From positions 460,406 through 524,405 of the forward strand of contig JAAXNY010000015.1 in the NCBI GenBank assembly GCA_013420905.1: 64,000 nt of DNA, written 5' to 3'. Shown here one piece after another: positions 1 to 12,288 of this stretch. Under the pieces are notes generated by a model, which searched no databases, was not told the origin of the DNA, and worked only from the letters and a program-made list of their open reading frames with translations. Every line of letters begins with the position of its first letter. Position 1 is the stretch's first letter. This DNA comes from Collybia mongolica (Eukaryota; Basidiomycota; Agaricomycetes; Agaricales; Clitocybaceae). Made by a program: the position numbers and the translations under genes.

Positions 1-1819
1 GATAAACTTTATTTAAAAAGTTGAGAATATTGGTTGGAGATTCAGAACGAGCAAATTTTGTCCAAGCTACCACAACACCACAAGGTTTGCATATAGTTTC
101 AACACAGTAGAACCGAGCAGCAGTAAAGTAATTTGATTGTATAGTGGTATCATTATTATCTTCATCATGTGGCTGAATATAAGATCTTTGTTGTGGTTGC
201 CAAGGTTGATTCTCATTTGCAGCTCTTTGCAATACTCTGCGAGCACCAGAAAAGTTATCCCGAGTTTGTCTTTGAACATGTCTCTGCCAGTCTGGCTGAT
301 GTTCAGCACAAGCCTGAGTGCCATGAATTTTTCCAGTATTACAGTTTTTAACACGACATTTATCACCATATTCAATGTCATGCTCATGGCAAAAGACACC
401 TCCACGCATGTTGAACAGTAATTGTGAACAATTTTCAAAAGCACAATGTTGTACACCCATAACAATGCCATCCATGACAATCATATTACATATGCCAGGA
501 TTTCCAAGAGGATTAACAAAGTTAACAAGTGGTAGATTTTGATTGGTAGCATTTTCCACTGCACGTTGTTGATCAAGAGCAGCATCAAGAGCAAATTCAC
601 CCATTAGAACAGGAACAGGAGCATTTTCATCAACATTAACAACAGCAGCAGGATCATCTCCAGTTAGAAATTCAGCATGTTGTTTATATGGTTGAGTACA
701 TTCAGTACAAACATGATCAGTAGCCAAAGCAATTTTTCCATCTGAGCATAGTTCTTGATATGCTTTTTGAGTTACTTCTTCAATAGAAATATTATCATCC
801 AGAACCAAGGTTTGGTCAGATGCAGCAGCAATCATGCGAGTGGACTCTTCAACAAACACTTTCCAGACCTGCCGATGGCTCAGATTTAGTCCAGAATTGG
901 CAAAGCTATTGTTCCAAAACTCCATATAAGCTGCAGTAGATCCATGAAAGCTATATATGGCATTTAGAACTGTTTTGCCAAAAATGCGATCAACCCAAAG
1001 TGCTTGACCAGCTTTAAGATATGGAGCTGACTCCAAATATAATCGTTTAGCTGAGTTGTTGTCAAGTGATCGTTCATGATCAGCATAGTATATAGTGTTG
1101 CATTTGAAACATTTCCCAGAAACAATATAGGCTTGATCATGAATAGTAGTGCCTTTGATAAGTTTAACACGAGGAATATCAATGTTCCGAGTTTCACGTT
1201 TGAGTACATGAAAATTGCAAGATATTGTCAAGCACACAGGTGTATTTGGAGCCAATATATATATTGGTTCAATAGCAGCATGAGAAACAGATTTGAGTTT
1301 GCCTTTGAATTCATTATTTTTCCGCACAGGATACAAGTGTAACATTTGAGCAAATCCATCAAGTTGTTTGCTCAAGGCATTAATTCTGCTTTGTTCATTT
1401 TTTTCTTTAAACATGCTTGTTTCAGGAAAAAACAATGATGCATCATTGCCTAGCAATTGTATCATGATAAAGGCAAGAGAAGTCATCCAACCAGTGAAAG
1501 ATAAACGACCAGATGTCATATCTTTAGCATGAAGACTAAGCAAATCTGTGTTGTTGGTCATTGTGAGCAAAGCCATAAGTACAGTACTCAGTGGAATTTC
1601 AGAATTGAAATTCTCTGATACAAAGATACTGAATTCCTGAAATGAAATATCAGGAAACCTTTGTTCAGGATTATAAGCACAAGTGACTGGCAGCCATGTC
1701 AATGCCAGAATGATCCAAAGAGATTTGAATTGATCCAAAATCAAAATGCAAGCAGAGATCTCAGTCCAGAGCCAAAAGAATGCCACAGCTAGCCATGAAG
1801 AACAGAATGCATACAAGGC
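1..1819 (-). CDS. CxC5/CxC6 cysteine-cluster protein associated with KDZ transposases (partial, runs off left edge)
   Basis: One frame is open on the minus strand from a splice acceptor (TTACAG, 1820-1822) to the window edge, so the 3' end is missing. The N-terminal part is hydrophobic/helical. A first cysteine cluster (TPVCLTISC, then GKCFKCNTIYY, about 1245-1080) matches the CxC5 pattern. A second (DGIVMGVQHC, then GGVFCHEHDIEYGDKC, GTQACAEHQPDW, about 480-270) matches CxC6. A CETICKPCG motif lies near 85. CxC5 and CxC6 are zinc-cluster domains found in basidiomycete genes linked to Kyakuja-Dileera-Zisupton DNA transposons; their biochemical role is not established. No in-frame Met lies close upstream. 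The exon therefore probably splices to the gene at 1885-4940, but the only phase-compatible donor there (GTAAAA) is weak. Family call confident, 5' structure uncertain. Confidence 0.8.
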
Positions 1820-1884
1820 CTGTAATATACTACTAAAAGTTAAACAAAAATACAAACAAAAGTTTATCAAATTGTATCAACTTA

Positions 1885-4800
1885 CTACTTCTTTGGTTTT
1901 ACAGCTTTTGAACTTTGACCCTTCTTCCCCACTTTAGGTATGTTCTCTGCATCACGCCCTCCAGAACTTGGTTCCACAGCCTTAGACTTGCCCTTCTTTT
2001 TGCTAAACTGTTTCTGCACTTCTTCAACCTTTTCATCATCCTTGGACTTTTTCAAATCCTCCCCCTGCCCACGCAAAAACTTGTGCAGTGATCCAAGGTT
2101 ATAATCATCTGCAGAAAATCCCCAAGTTTCTTCATCAGAAAGACGGTCTTCAGTATTTTCCAACCAGTCTATCAGAGCTGGATATTTCTCAACGAACTTG
2201 AATGGTTCATAATTTGAATAGAAATAAGAGGTTGAAGCAAAGATTCCTTTCAAATCAGCCAGTTTGGCAGCACCTTTCCAGGTGAGAGCATCCTTCATTT
2301 TCTTCATCATTGTATTAGCACGACAGAATTCTTTGTATTTTGCATATGCATAACGCAAAGTATGGTTGCCACGATCCAGATAGAAGTGTTCAATCTCCAA
2401 CTGCATAATCATAGATTGCTGAACAGATGTGAAGCGAGCAACTATGTCAGACTCAGATGTGTTGTTTGATGTAGATAGTTCAGTTTTAGAAGGCACAGAA
2501 ACAGTTGGAACAGAAGAAGTTGGAACTTGTGTGAAAGTTGAGGATTCAGATGATTCAGTCTAAAAGTGTTTTTATCAGAGATATACTTCAATAAATAAAA
2601 GTAGTAAAACTTACAAATAAATGCAAAACATATCCATGATCATCATACTTCCAATCCACCATATCATCATCTGAAAGTGCAGCACTGTAGCGACCCTTAA
2701 TGTCCCAAGTTTCTTGATTTGTATATACATAAATCCGGTGATTGTCATTCTTAATAGGCGAGTAGAGATTGCCCAATTTGTAAAGAACAGGACCAAGGGA
2801 ACTGTTAACTGGAATCTGGATGGTCATAGAAGACTTCATAGCCCTTGGATTACTACGCTCAGATTCCATAGACTTATACACACGAACAACACCATTGACA
2901 TTGGGTTGTGCAACAGGTTGGTTATCTTCAAAATCAGCATGGTTCATAGCATTCCCCAATGCCTGACCACGAATGAAACCACCCACAGTACGAGATGCAC
3001 CCTGCAGAGAATTCAAGTCTCCACCTACAGTGTAAGACGAACTCAAATCTGCACCATGAGGAGACATATCAATATCCTGGGGCTCAACACCACCTGGAGA
3101 TTGCATTTCTATGTCTACACTATGCTTAGGTGGGGTATGTGGTTCTACATTCTCAGATGATGGGGGTAGAACATCCCCAGACACAGAAACTGGGGGCACA
3201 GCCTCCCCAAGACCAGAAACTGGGGGCACAGCCTCCCCAAGACCAGAAACTGGGGGTAGAGCCTCCCCAAGACCAGAAGATGGGGGTAGAGCCTCCCCAA
3301 GACCAGAAGATAGGGGCAAAGCCACAAAAGACTGATCTAAAGAAATAGAAACTAAACATATGATTTATAGAATCAGAGTAAGTTTAACAGGTGTTATAAA
3401 ATAAAATCTTACTGTTAGTACCAGCAGGTGACGGGGCACGGGAGACGGCACAGGATGGGGCAGCCGACGAAATATGAGAGACACCATGGGAGGAAGGGCC
3501 GCCGGCAGAGGCGGCGTGGGAGGGGGCACGAGAGGCCGTGGTGGAGGGGGCACGGGAGGCGATGGTGGAGGGGGCGCGAGAGGCCGTGGTGGAGGGGGCG
3601 CGGGAGGCGATGGTGGAGGGGGCGCGAGAGGCCGTGGTGGAGGGGGCGCGAGAGGCCGTGGTGGAGGGGGTGCGGGAGGCGATGGTGGAGGGGGCGCGAG
3701 AGGCCGTGGTGGAGGGGGCGCGGGAGGTGATGGTGGAGGGGGCGCGGGAGGCGATGGTGGAGGGGGCGCGAGAGGCCGTGGTGGAGGGGGTGCGGGAGGC
3801 GATGGTGGAGGGGGCGCGGGAGGCCGTGGTGGAGAGGCCAGGGGGGGCACGGGAGGTGGAGGGGGCACGAGAGGCCGTGGTGGAGGGGGCGCGAGAGGCC
3901 ATGGTGGAGGGGGCGCGGGAGGCGATGGTGGAGGGGGCGCCGGAGGCCGTGGTGGAGAGGCCAGGGGGGGCATGGGAGGTGGAGGGGGCACGAGCGCCGT
4001 TGTCACCGCCCTGGGTGTTCTTGTTGTCGTCCCAGTCTTCCTCAGCGTCCTCCTCGTCCCCATCTTCCTCGTCCCCGTCTTCCTCGTCTTCCTCATCTTC
4101 CTCGTCTTCCTCGTCTTCTTCGTCTTCCTCGTCCCCGCCTTCCTTGTCCCCGCTGGCCTCGTTCCCGTCCTCCTCGTCCCCGCTGGCCTCGTCCCCGTCC
4201 TCCTCGTCCCCGCTTGTTTCGTCCCCACTCACCTCGCCCCCACTCGCCTCGTCCCCGCTCCCGTCCTCGTCTCCGTCCTCCGCTCCTCCCTCCTTTTTCC
4301 CCTCGTTCTCCTCCGGTTCGCTGTCACTGGCAGTCGGGGGTGCCACCTGGCGGGCACGACCAGTGCCCCCCAGCTTTGACGCTTGAGGCCCCCGGGAAAC
4401 GGCAGCGGCTGCGCGCGGGGGCGGCGCAATTGGCATGCCGCTTTCTTCGAGCATGCGCTCGGTCCTGGGGGGAGGCTGTTTTTGTGAGAACAAGAAAAGT
4501 ATATGAATTGAAAGACTCACTTTGTGAGGTGAGATAAGGCGGGGCTGGCCTTGCCCTTGACGCCCGTTTTACCGCGGGTGGTGGCCTTTCTGGTGCTGCA
4601 GGTGGTGTGAGTAAGAATGAACATTTAAGAGGTGGCCGGGTACGCACCCTGCCTTCGGCTTGGCGGCGCTTGCCTTGACGGCGGCAGCGGCTTTCGTGCG
4701 CTTGCGGGCTTCGTCGTCCTTGTCGGTTGCTGAGGTGGCACGCTTGCGACCACGGGTGGAAGGCAGGGGCGTCACGCGGACGTGGCCGCTCCTTGTCGTC

Positions 4801-4940
4801 GGGCGTTCGGCTGCTTCGGCAGCGGCAGTGGTGGCGGCGGATTTGCGGGTTGTTGACATCGTGTTTTTGCAGAAACTTGATGGGTTGCTGGGTGCTGGGT
4901 TGCTGGGCCTCGGTGTGGTTGAGGTTGACAATGTGCCCAT
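1885..4940 (-). CDS. Low-complexity nuclear-type protein, five exons, next to the CxC gene
   Basis: Exons by splice signal and frame: 4940-4648, 4595-4521, 4464-3413, 3336-2615, 2559-1885. All junctions keep frame. The start is the ATG at 4940. The first exons are Lys/Arg/Ala-rich with a TRGKTG stretch (DNA- or chromatin-binding style). Exon 3 has a long Glu/Asp run and then about 18-20 copies of an 8-residue unit (RAPSTTAS type). Exon 4 begins with LGEALPPSSG-type repeats and continues into a non-repetitive part (VVRVYKSM to YVLHLF). Exon 5 is helical and ends in a Lys-rich tail with a TAG stop that overlaps a perfect GTAAGT. I do not recognise the family. Its position next to the CxC gene suggests it is part of the same transposon-derived locus, or the 5' part of the same gene. 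Confidence 0.6.
3179..3320. repeat. 30-bp tandem repeat inside exon 4
   Basis: About five head-to-tail copies of a 30-bp unit, recognisable on the plus strand by GCCTCCCCAAGACCAGAA. On the coding (minus) strand it gives a ten-residue LGEA-PP-SG repeat. The unit length is a multiple of three, so copy-number change keeps the gene in frame. Confidence 0.85.
3430..3990. repeat. 24-bp GC-rich tandem repeat coding RAPSTTAS-type units
   Basis: Roughly twenty degenerate 24-bp units (GGCGCGAGAGGCCGTGGTGG type on the plus strand) within exon 3 of the minus-strand gene. They give a Ser/Thr/Pro/Ala-rich, probably disordered tract with many potential phosphorylation or glycosylation sites. The repeat makes long false ORFs on the opposite strand. 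Confidence 0.85.
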
Positions 4941-4989
4941 TGTTGATCGATGAGGTGGCTGATAAGTCACGTGACTAGACACGTGACCA

Positions 4990-5230
4990 CAACGCGTCGT
5001 TACAACGCTCCGGAATTCCTGTGGACTCTGTCGGAATTTCAGTGTTCTGAAGCCGGAATTCCTGTGGAATTTCATTCCGCTCGGAATCCGAGCGGAATCC
5101 GATCGGAATTTTTATCAATTTTTACAGCCATTTTCTATTACTTCTGCAGCCGAAATTCCGACAGGAATCCGAGCGGATTCCTGTCGGAATTGAGGATTCC
5201 GCTTGGAATCCGCTGGAAGATGTGGGGGAG
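4990..5230. repeat. Cluster of short GGAATTCC/GGAATCCG-type repeats in the intergenic region
   Basis: At least nine copies of a GGAAT core in both orientations (GGAATTCC, CGGAATCCGA, CGGAATTT and similar) are packed into about 220 bp upstream of the low-complexity gene and downstream of the NACHT gene. I see no ORF that explains them. They could be promoter elements or a decayed foldback element. Confidence 0.6.
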
Positions 5231-5457
5231 TGTAAAGACCTTGTCAAACGGCCGTACAGGATACGGGCCGTATACCGTATCCAGCCATAGGATGACGGGT
5301 GGAAACGGCCGTCGACGGTTTGCGTTCACATGTGATCGTGTGACCACTCAACATGACCAATTTCAACATATTGCTATCAACATGACTGAAATCTAAGGCT
5401 GTGGCTTCCGCGTGTTTGGTCACCTCTCACCTCTGGATCAGCTCACAAGACCTTCGT

Positions 5458-7984
5458 TTAGATATTTAGAGCCTCATGATAGCTTTGCTTTATTTCCTGC
5501 AACATCAGTTGACATTTCTTCTCTATTTCCATCCAGCCGGAGACTATTCGCACATTGATGTTGGTCAAGCAGCGCCTGAGGCTCTCTCGTGGGTGACCAT
5601 ATGGAACAACCCCATTTGACTTTTCTCATACGCCATCAATACATGGACAAGCAGTTTTAAGTTTCATACCTTAAGCCACATCCGGACACCTTCTATGTCC
5701 CATGGAGTGAGGGACGGGCGGAACATTGAGCGGTCGAGCTTCTTGAGGGCAGCCAGCACCGCCTGATTTCCATATTCCGCGTTTGACAGAAAACGATTTG
5801 GTAAATAGAAAGGACGGGACGGATCACTTTTAGTGTAAAATGGGTAAGAATGAACCAGAATGAAAGGATAAAGTATTTACCGTAGTGGTCCTGGTGTGTG
5901 CATTTCATCCAATGTCTTAACAGCCTTTGTATGGCCATATATGAGCTTAATGTTGAGGCCTTCAAGATATCCTGGTTCATCGAAGAGCCTTTGAAAGATA
6001 TAAGCAGAAGGTCCAGGCCTGGGTGAGCAAACAAATTGAACTGGATTGTGTGAGTGAATACCCTGTATGCTATTCAATTGACAAACCAACTTGTCTGACA
6101 ACGTGAGTCAATTGAAAAATCTGAGTTGCCTAAATTGCGTCGATGGTCTTTGGCAGAGTTGAGTACAACAATGGTGACGGTTTGCAAGGGACTCTGCCTG
6201 AATGTGTTCACGAAATGTTCCAAGAATCTTTTAAAAAGATGATATGGAAGAGGCGTTGATTGGATCTGCGTTTCCTGCAGGGGTTTATAGGTTGTGTGAA
6301 TAATGTGTGTTTGGAGTTCAAGTGAATACTCGCCTCAAGCCACTTGCATATATCAAACGTTTCGCATTCGAGAGAGAAACATTCCATTGTCTTCGAAATC
6401 TCTTCCAAGATATGTGGATGCTCTTTCCAGCTACCAGGGCTCACGCAGAGTGCATACCAGTAATACCTCGCAACTTTTCCCAAGGAAAGTGCGTGTTTAT
6501 CGGTCGAGTGTCTACCAATACAGTCAAAATATTGGGCGCCAAAAGTAACAGAATTAAGCCTTACCTAGCAGGATCCCTTAAGAACCTCAAGAGCTCCTGA
6601 GTGATGAAAGCACACCCATCTTTCCCATCAATGAAAAACTCTCCTGCACGCTTCTCATTGTGGATAAAATCTTGGAATGATTTGTGGTAGAATTGTACTT
6701 TGCCCGATACCCTAATATCAATGATGGAACGCAATCGATGGAGCACCACCGTAACAATTCCACCTGGAAGCTGCAGAAGTAGCTCAATCTCACCAGCATG
6801 TGGAGGATAAAGTGAGCTGCCGTAAGATACTACGGTCAATATGCGCAGAAGGGTCTCAGTGGACGGACACATTCTCAGAACACGACTATATATATAGTCG
6901 AGTCCCGCGAATGGCGTCAGCCCAGATGGGGTATCAAGAATCTCCTTCAAACGATTGACTGGGTGAAAATCGTCGTCATCCACGTATTTGAGGACTGTGG
7001 AAGCATAGACAAATACTCCCCCAGAGGTATGAATCAACTGCGATATGATGCGATCTCCTGGCCAAAATTGTTCGGCAATCATGGTGCGCCTTTGATAAAT
7101 TTTGTCAAAGCCATCCCGAAGGTACGTGTGGATGTCGTTTTCGGCTTGTTTAAGGTGGCGTGGATCACTAAGGGAGATTCTGTGAACGGAGGAGAGGCAC
7201 CGCATTGATTCCTCAATGGGGGGCTCTGGTCGACTGACAATGAAAAAACGAAGGGGAACGCTAGTGGTGTTTGCTAGTTCTGCAAAGCACTTCACAACGT
7301 CACGTTGGTTATTGTCACCTTGACACTCGTCAAGGCCATCTAAAATGATGAGGAAAGGATCGGAAATATGGGAAGAACGGCTTTCATCCCAATTTCTAGC
7401 AGATGTGGACCGAAACAGTGGAAGAATTAGCTTTTGAATCTGCGTCCTCAGAGGCTTGTGTAAAATCGACGGATCGTCCTCTACAATAGACCCAATTTGG
7501 AGGCGTTTATGGCGTAACCTGACTGCTAGCTGGTAGACAATTGAAGCAATCAGGCATTCAGAGCTATTGCGATCAGTATCCCCATGGAAGAAGAAGAACG
7601 AGGCTGCCAGTGCGAGATGTTGTTCACAGCGCTCTGCGATCTCCTGTGCAATGGCCGACTTGCCGGCACCCGCCGGACCTTCAAGCCACAGAATCTTCTC
7701 GTCATTGTGAAGTATCCAGTCCATAATGTCATCGAGAATGTCAGTGCGAGTACCTGGGTGGCAACTTGGTGATGGAGGGCGTGCTCTTGAATCGTGAAAC
7801 GAATTGGGACAGGCCGCTTTGAGCAGCTTCTCAATCCCTGCACACAATGTATCAACTGTAATGACAATTTCACGAAACTAAGCGCACCTCGTTTTCCCTC
7901 TGGCACCGTGTAGATATAGTCTCCATGCACATCGTAGAGCGAACTTTGAGAGACGGTAACGTTTTTCACATTCTGGAAGGACAT
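5458..7984 (-). CDS. NACHT-domain NTPase (fungal NLR-like protein), seven exons
   Basis: Exons inferred by splice signal and frame: 7984-7888, 7837-6565, 6511-6333, 6274-6087, 6018-5881, 5826-5672, 5619-5458. The short N-terminus (MSFQNVKNVTVSQSSLYDV) is typical of agaricomycete NACHT proteins. The NACHT core has Walker A GPAGAGKSAIAQ, Walker B LIILDGLDEC and a sensor-like FIVSRPEPP. A winged-helix-like segment (FYHKSFQDFI) and a helical segment (ARYYWYALCV) follow. The last four exons code a ~200-residue tail that I do not recognise; I see no WD40 or ankyrin repeats. Intron 3 needs a GC-AG donor (GAG then GCGAGT) to stay in frame. Such proteins are NTP-driven switches thought to act in non-self recognition and programmed cell death; that role is family knowledge. 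The core is certain, the tail exons are likely. Confidence 0.85.
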
Positions 7985-8107
7985 AGTGTGAGTTCGAGAC
8001 AGAACCAATGCTGTGCATATATGAATGACGTTCCCATTAAGAGCTGTCGAGATGATCCACAAATCCGTTCTCATAGCATCAATGCTGTGCGGAAAAAGAC
8101 GCCCCAT

Positions 8108-8479
8108 TTAGTTGTTTGAGATATTTTTGAATGAAGCACATACTTTGGTGCGCCTGTTCCTACCTGAATAATCGAGTCGGGCGTATTGAAATCTTTCCTC
8201 CCGATTAAATGCCGAACTCATTGGGTGTCTGATTTGCCAAAGTGAGAGAGTATTTGGTAAGAAGACCGAATTCGATTGACCGTTGTTGTTAAATCCATGT
8301 ATTCGGACAAGTCCGGGTCTATCGAAATGCGGCACGAGCGGATGAGTGTCCCCAGCATCGCACAAGGGATGCATGGTGAAGTTACTATAGAGATGAGGCT
8401 TTGAGGGGGCGAAAATGCTGCCCCGTTCGAAAGTGTTATCTATCTCGAGTTCAAGCACTACGAGAGTTGGAACGATCAT
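8108..8479 (-). other. Possible unrecognised exon upstream of the NACHT gene
   Basis: A 123-codon ORF starting at an ATG just after a CACTAGAG sequence looks protein-like (PGLVRIHGFNNNGQS, LWQIRHPMSSAFNREERF). Its probable coding part ends at a donor, CAG then GTAGGAAC, near 8165. A splice from there to an acceptor near 8055 would run in frame into the NACHT start region, giving a longer N-terminus. It could equally be a separate small gene or decayed DNA. No family recognised. Confidence 0.3.
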
Positions 8480-10781
8480 CTCTAGTGCAACAGGGGTTTA
8501 CAGTGTGCTATCAGTATTGAATCAATACAACATGAGGCGACGCGAAGTCCTGAAAATCTCTCAAATAACGTCGAGTGGGGTGGATATGATAGGTTTCTGA
8601 TACGTTTCATAACATACCAAGGCAGCAGGAAGAGTGACAGTATAAAAGTGTAGGTTGTGATCTGTAGTTCTGCATTGAGAAGATTGGGTGCCGTCTCAAA
8701 TGGGCAAGTGATATACTCCGGAGTGCGTCGAGAGATGCCAGAGGATAATGGGATAATAAAAGGGCCTCTAGAGCGAGTAACACAGTGAGCGTAAGGGAGC
8801 TCGAAGAGAGAAAAACGTGTTAGGAGGTGTAGGTGTATCCATCCAATATGACCAGCAAAATGGGATCAGCGATTCTCGCGAGGATGTAGCCGGGGATGCT
8901 GCTAAGGGAAGAATTGGGACTTTGTTCGTATATATAGCATAGTCCCAAGAGGCCTTAAAAGCGAACACGGCAGGTCATGGGGCCTCATTCGTTCCGGACA
9001 AAGTTCGAAGTTAACGACTCGAGGAGATTGTCAAACCATCACATGACCTCCGACGCACGTGACGTGAACCTCACTGGATTCGAACCTGCCACGCGTTTTT
9101 TTCTTCCTCATGTTGAGAAACTGATCTGTATCGCACCCAAAGCACTAAGGAGATCGGAACTTAATATTCACCTAACACAGGGCTCACCATTGCAGATTTC
9201 CCCTCACCTCGGCCAGGTATTACAACATCTAAGGACTTCATTTCTGCACGGCATAATGAAATCTCTTGAGGACCACAACGACATCACTCTGAAGCCGCCC
9301 ATGCACAAGAACATGTACGTTGGGAGTAGGATATCAGGAGACACGATGGCGTATACAAGTCCTGGGGCTCTAAAACTGGTACGTCGTTCCACTCGAGTTT
9401 TTATCAGTTAATCGGGCAATCGTGTGCGCCCAGCTTGAAAAATCCTTGTTTATCGCGCAATACTACTCTCATGCCATACACCATCAAACATCGCGAGCGA
9501 CGCCAGTCTCCTCAAACATACCCTACCTGTGAGGTAGACGCAGTACTTGCCTTGTGGATTTTACAGACATCGTGCTCTTCACAGTCCCAACTAAAAGCGT
9601 TGAAAATTGGACCTACCACGATGCGCATATTTCTTCACTCTACACCCACCTATCTTCTCAGCTATGCTAGATGCTACTGAAAGATTAGTACTGATAACTA
9701 TTTGTCCGGTCAGTTATGTTGGTACTGCTAATTCTAATTCTCACATCCCTAACATGCTACCCTTGTCCCCGCCATGTCCTGGTATCATGAACCGTTCTAT
9801 CCCTTCATCGTATGCACGCATGGCAGTACTTGCTACATCGTACCTCTCTCACACATGTCAATTCCCTACCTCCGCCCTACCCCCATGCATGGAAAGTCGA
9901 AACATTGCTCCTGTTGCACGAGCATTTCCTGCACTTACAAGGAGATTGTGAGAGCTCAAAGAGTGAGGGATGGCCATATCTCGGATGAGATTAAGTCATC
10001 CGCTTCATTCTCGGTGTTCATTTCCTCTTGCATGCACTCTTGAGTGTTCACGCACGAGGAGCGTCCAATACTTATGCTAAGGAGCTCTCGGTAGTGGGTT
10101 GTTGTTTCGCGGGTCGTTCATGCAGGGTGTGGGCGCGTCCTTGCATACCGGTCTGTCCATCCATCCTTTTCTAGTCGTGTTTGGCCCGGCATTTGACTCG
10201 ATTTGTTTTTGCATTTCGTGTTCCCTGTCATAACAGTATTCCATGATAAATATTGAGAAATAGCAACGCACGCCCTCCTCACGTCCGTGATGTAGAACGA
10301 GAGGGTGAAAAGTGTGTTCCAACATGCCTCCGCTGTACCTAATACGATACAATCAAGGAATCGAGCTATGTTACGGGTGGTCAGGTCACGGGAGATCAAG
10401 TAAGATTGTATTATGGCTGTGTGATCTCCGGATCCTCCAAGGCATTTCAGATGTCATCAAGCTAATACTTCCAGCTACACCCACATGGGGCACTCAATCT
10501 ATAACCTCCTATCTGCTGCTCCTGGATCTCCGCACTCTCAGGACATATATATATTCAAAGTCGGCCAGATAATACAACGCGTCATTTACCGCTCGTATTA
10601 TGTTGGGGAAACGATGACTTTCAGGATAGTTCCGACTTCTAGGTTTTTGTCAACGCCATGCCAAGGTAAATGATATAATTATAGAATCGTTCATACCGAG
10701 TTCGAAACTAGTAATAATTCTGTGGAGATGCGCTGAACTATTTTTTTCAAACTTTCTCATTCCTCAAAGCCCCATAAACAA
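8480..10781. other. No gene recognised
   Basis: Contains AT-rich, TATA-like stretches near 8635 and 8930 that could be upstream elements of the minus-strand gene. The largest ORF (8977-9411, plus) has no recognisable domain and looks like chance. A sequence resembling a tRNA T-loop near 9068-9082 lacks the pairing arms. I see nothing else I can support. Confidence 0.5.
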
Positions 10782-12120
10782 TCAACCATCCTAACGCAGG
10801 TCAGTTATACTCAGCATAAAAACCATATGAAGTAACTTACATTGCTTCTCTCTGCTCCGGTCAACGTTAATGGTGGAAATGTCATGTGGAGGGTATCGTT
10901 CTGTGGGACGTTGCGAAGGTAGGGGCGGGCGTTTAGGTTGGTCAGGAGACTATTGCAATACATCAGGGACTTGATAAAATATAATCCGGCGTAAATGAAA
11001 TTGTTCGGGTAGACAACTAGCTGTAGGGACGGGCGTCAGGACAGAAGAAGGCCAAGTGGCGGAGACAAACCATAGTCATAGCAGCAATAGCTACGAAAGC
11101 CGTCCACTTTAGTAAAGATTGAGAATAGGATTAAATGATGAAGTAAGGTTACAGTCCTATTCGATTTCGCGTCATCCCTCACAAATATCGGTGAATTGGG
11201 AACCACTCACTTTGGAAAATTGGAAGATCCTGTCAAATATACATCATAAAACATAATAGAAAGAGTAACAGACCCAACAATATCCACAGCTGCCCAAACT
11301 ACGAAGTTTGCAATAAACACAGCCTGCGTGAAAGTGTGCTGGTCAGTGGGCTTTCCCTTCTATGAACATAAGAACTCACGAGTTTAGTACAGCCTAGGAG
11401 CTGGGATCCGGTTGCGGCGCCAACTCTTGAAACACATAGTAAGGACTGAGCGGTGACATCCTTAATCAAAACACACCCGATCCCAACGATCACTGAGAAG
11501 TAACAATTCAGCTACATCTCATGCCTGTTAGCAGGATGATGGACACTTACTCGCCCCTTCGGCTTGAACAAAGTTATGAATAGAGGACATTGACATACCT
11601 AGCTGAAACAACATCGCTGGCACCTGCCAGATACAAAATCAAGAACACGATCATATTATTCAAAAATCATCACACATACTCCAAATAGGGTTTATTCGCA
11701 ACTGGCGAGAGAAGGGTCAAATCTGTTCGGAATCGTAGCAACAGGAAGTACGAACGTTTCCATATGCAATAGATAAACAAAGCTTGAGCGGGCACAGACG
11801 CCAATGACTAATAGCGAGGAGTGAGTAGAAATAAGAGCTAAGTCGTGCTGCTTTATACTGACCGTGAAAAGGGTTCGAACCTGACATAAGTATGAGACTT
11901 CACAGGAAACGGACTGAGATGGGGCATATACGCACCACAAACTCTCTTAATGGATGACAGGATCCAGGGTGTTATTGAGGGAATAAATGGGGGGTGCTCA
12001 CATTCTGACATCGTTTATCAAATAGATTTCGTCATCCAAAAAACCGATACGTTCCCTGTGCCACGCACCGCGTTCTCCTGGGCACTCTGGTATCCTGGCT
12101 GGATCAATCGCGTTCTGTGA
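10782..12120 (-). CDS. DUF6534-like integral membrane protein, many short exons (5' end unclear)
   Basis: The 3' half is readable. An exon coding LVVYPNNFIYAGLYFIKSL, then MYCNSLLTNLNARPYLRN, ends ERSN at a GTAAGT (about 10840). A last mini-exon gives Asp-Gly-stop (10782). The NFIY...LYFI...NSLL..LNAR pattern is the characteristic end of DUF6534 membrane proteins, a basidiomycete-expanded family with about seven transmembrane helices and unknown function. Upstream short exons code hydrophobic helices (WTAFVAIAAMTM, AVFIANFVVWAAVDIVG, VIVGIGCVLIKDV). A more distal putative exon at about 12117-12003 may be the N-terminus or belong to another gene. Family call moderate; exon map incomplete. Confidence 0.5.
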
Positions 12121-12288
12121 AATAGGCTCTCATTTATAAAAATACCCTATCTAACCCTCCGCCTCTGTACCAGTCCTGCCTTGGTAGTTTTTCATGATGA
12201 GGTATAGAGTCGAAATAAGTATTAAAGTTGGTTCAGGAGTATTGCACGGCGGTTTGTGGTCGGATCGATTACTTCGGAATTCCTGATA

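Noticed and set aside
3474..4386. Long plus-strand ORFs rich in Gly/Arg or Glu/Val/Ala
   Set aside because: They are antisense translations of the 24-bp repeat and acidic tract. The minus-strand reading has matching splice sites and continues into non-repetitive protein sequence.
9060..9100. tRNA T-loop-like GGTTCGAATCC (minus strand)
   Set aside because: The flanking bases do not form a five-base T stem and no D arm or anticodon arm is found nearby.
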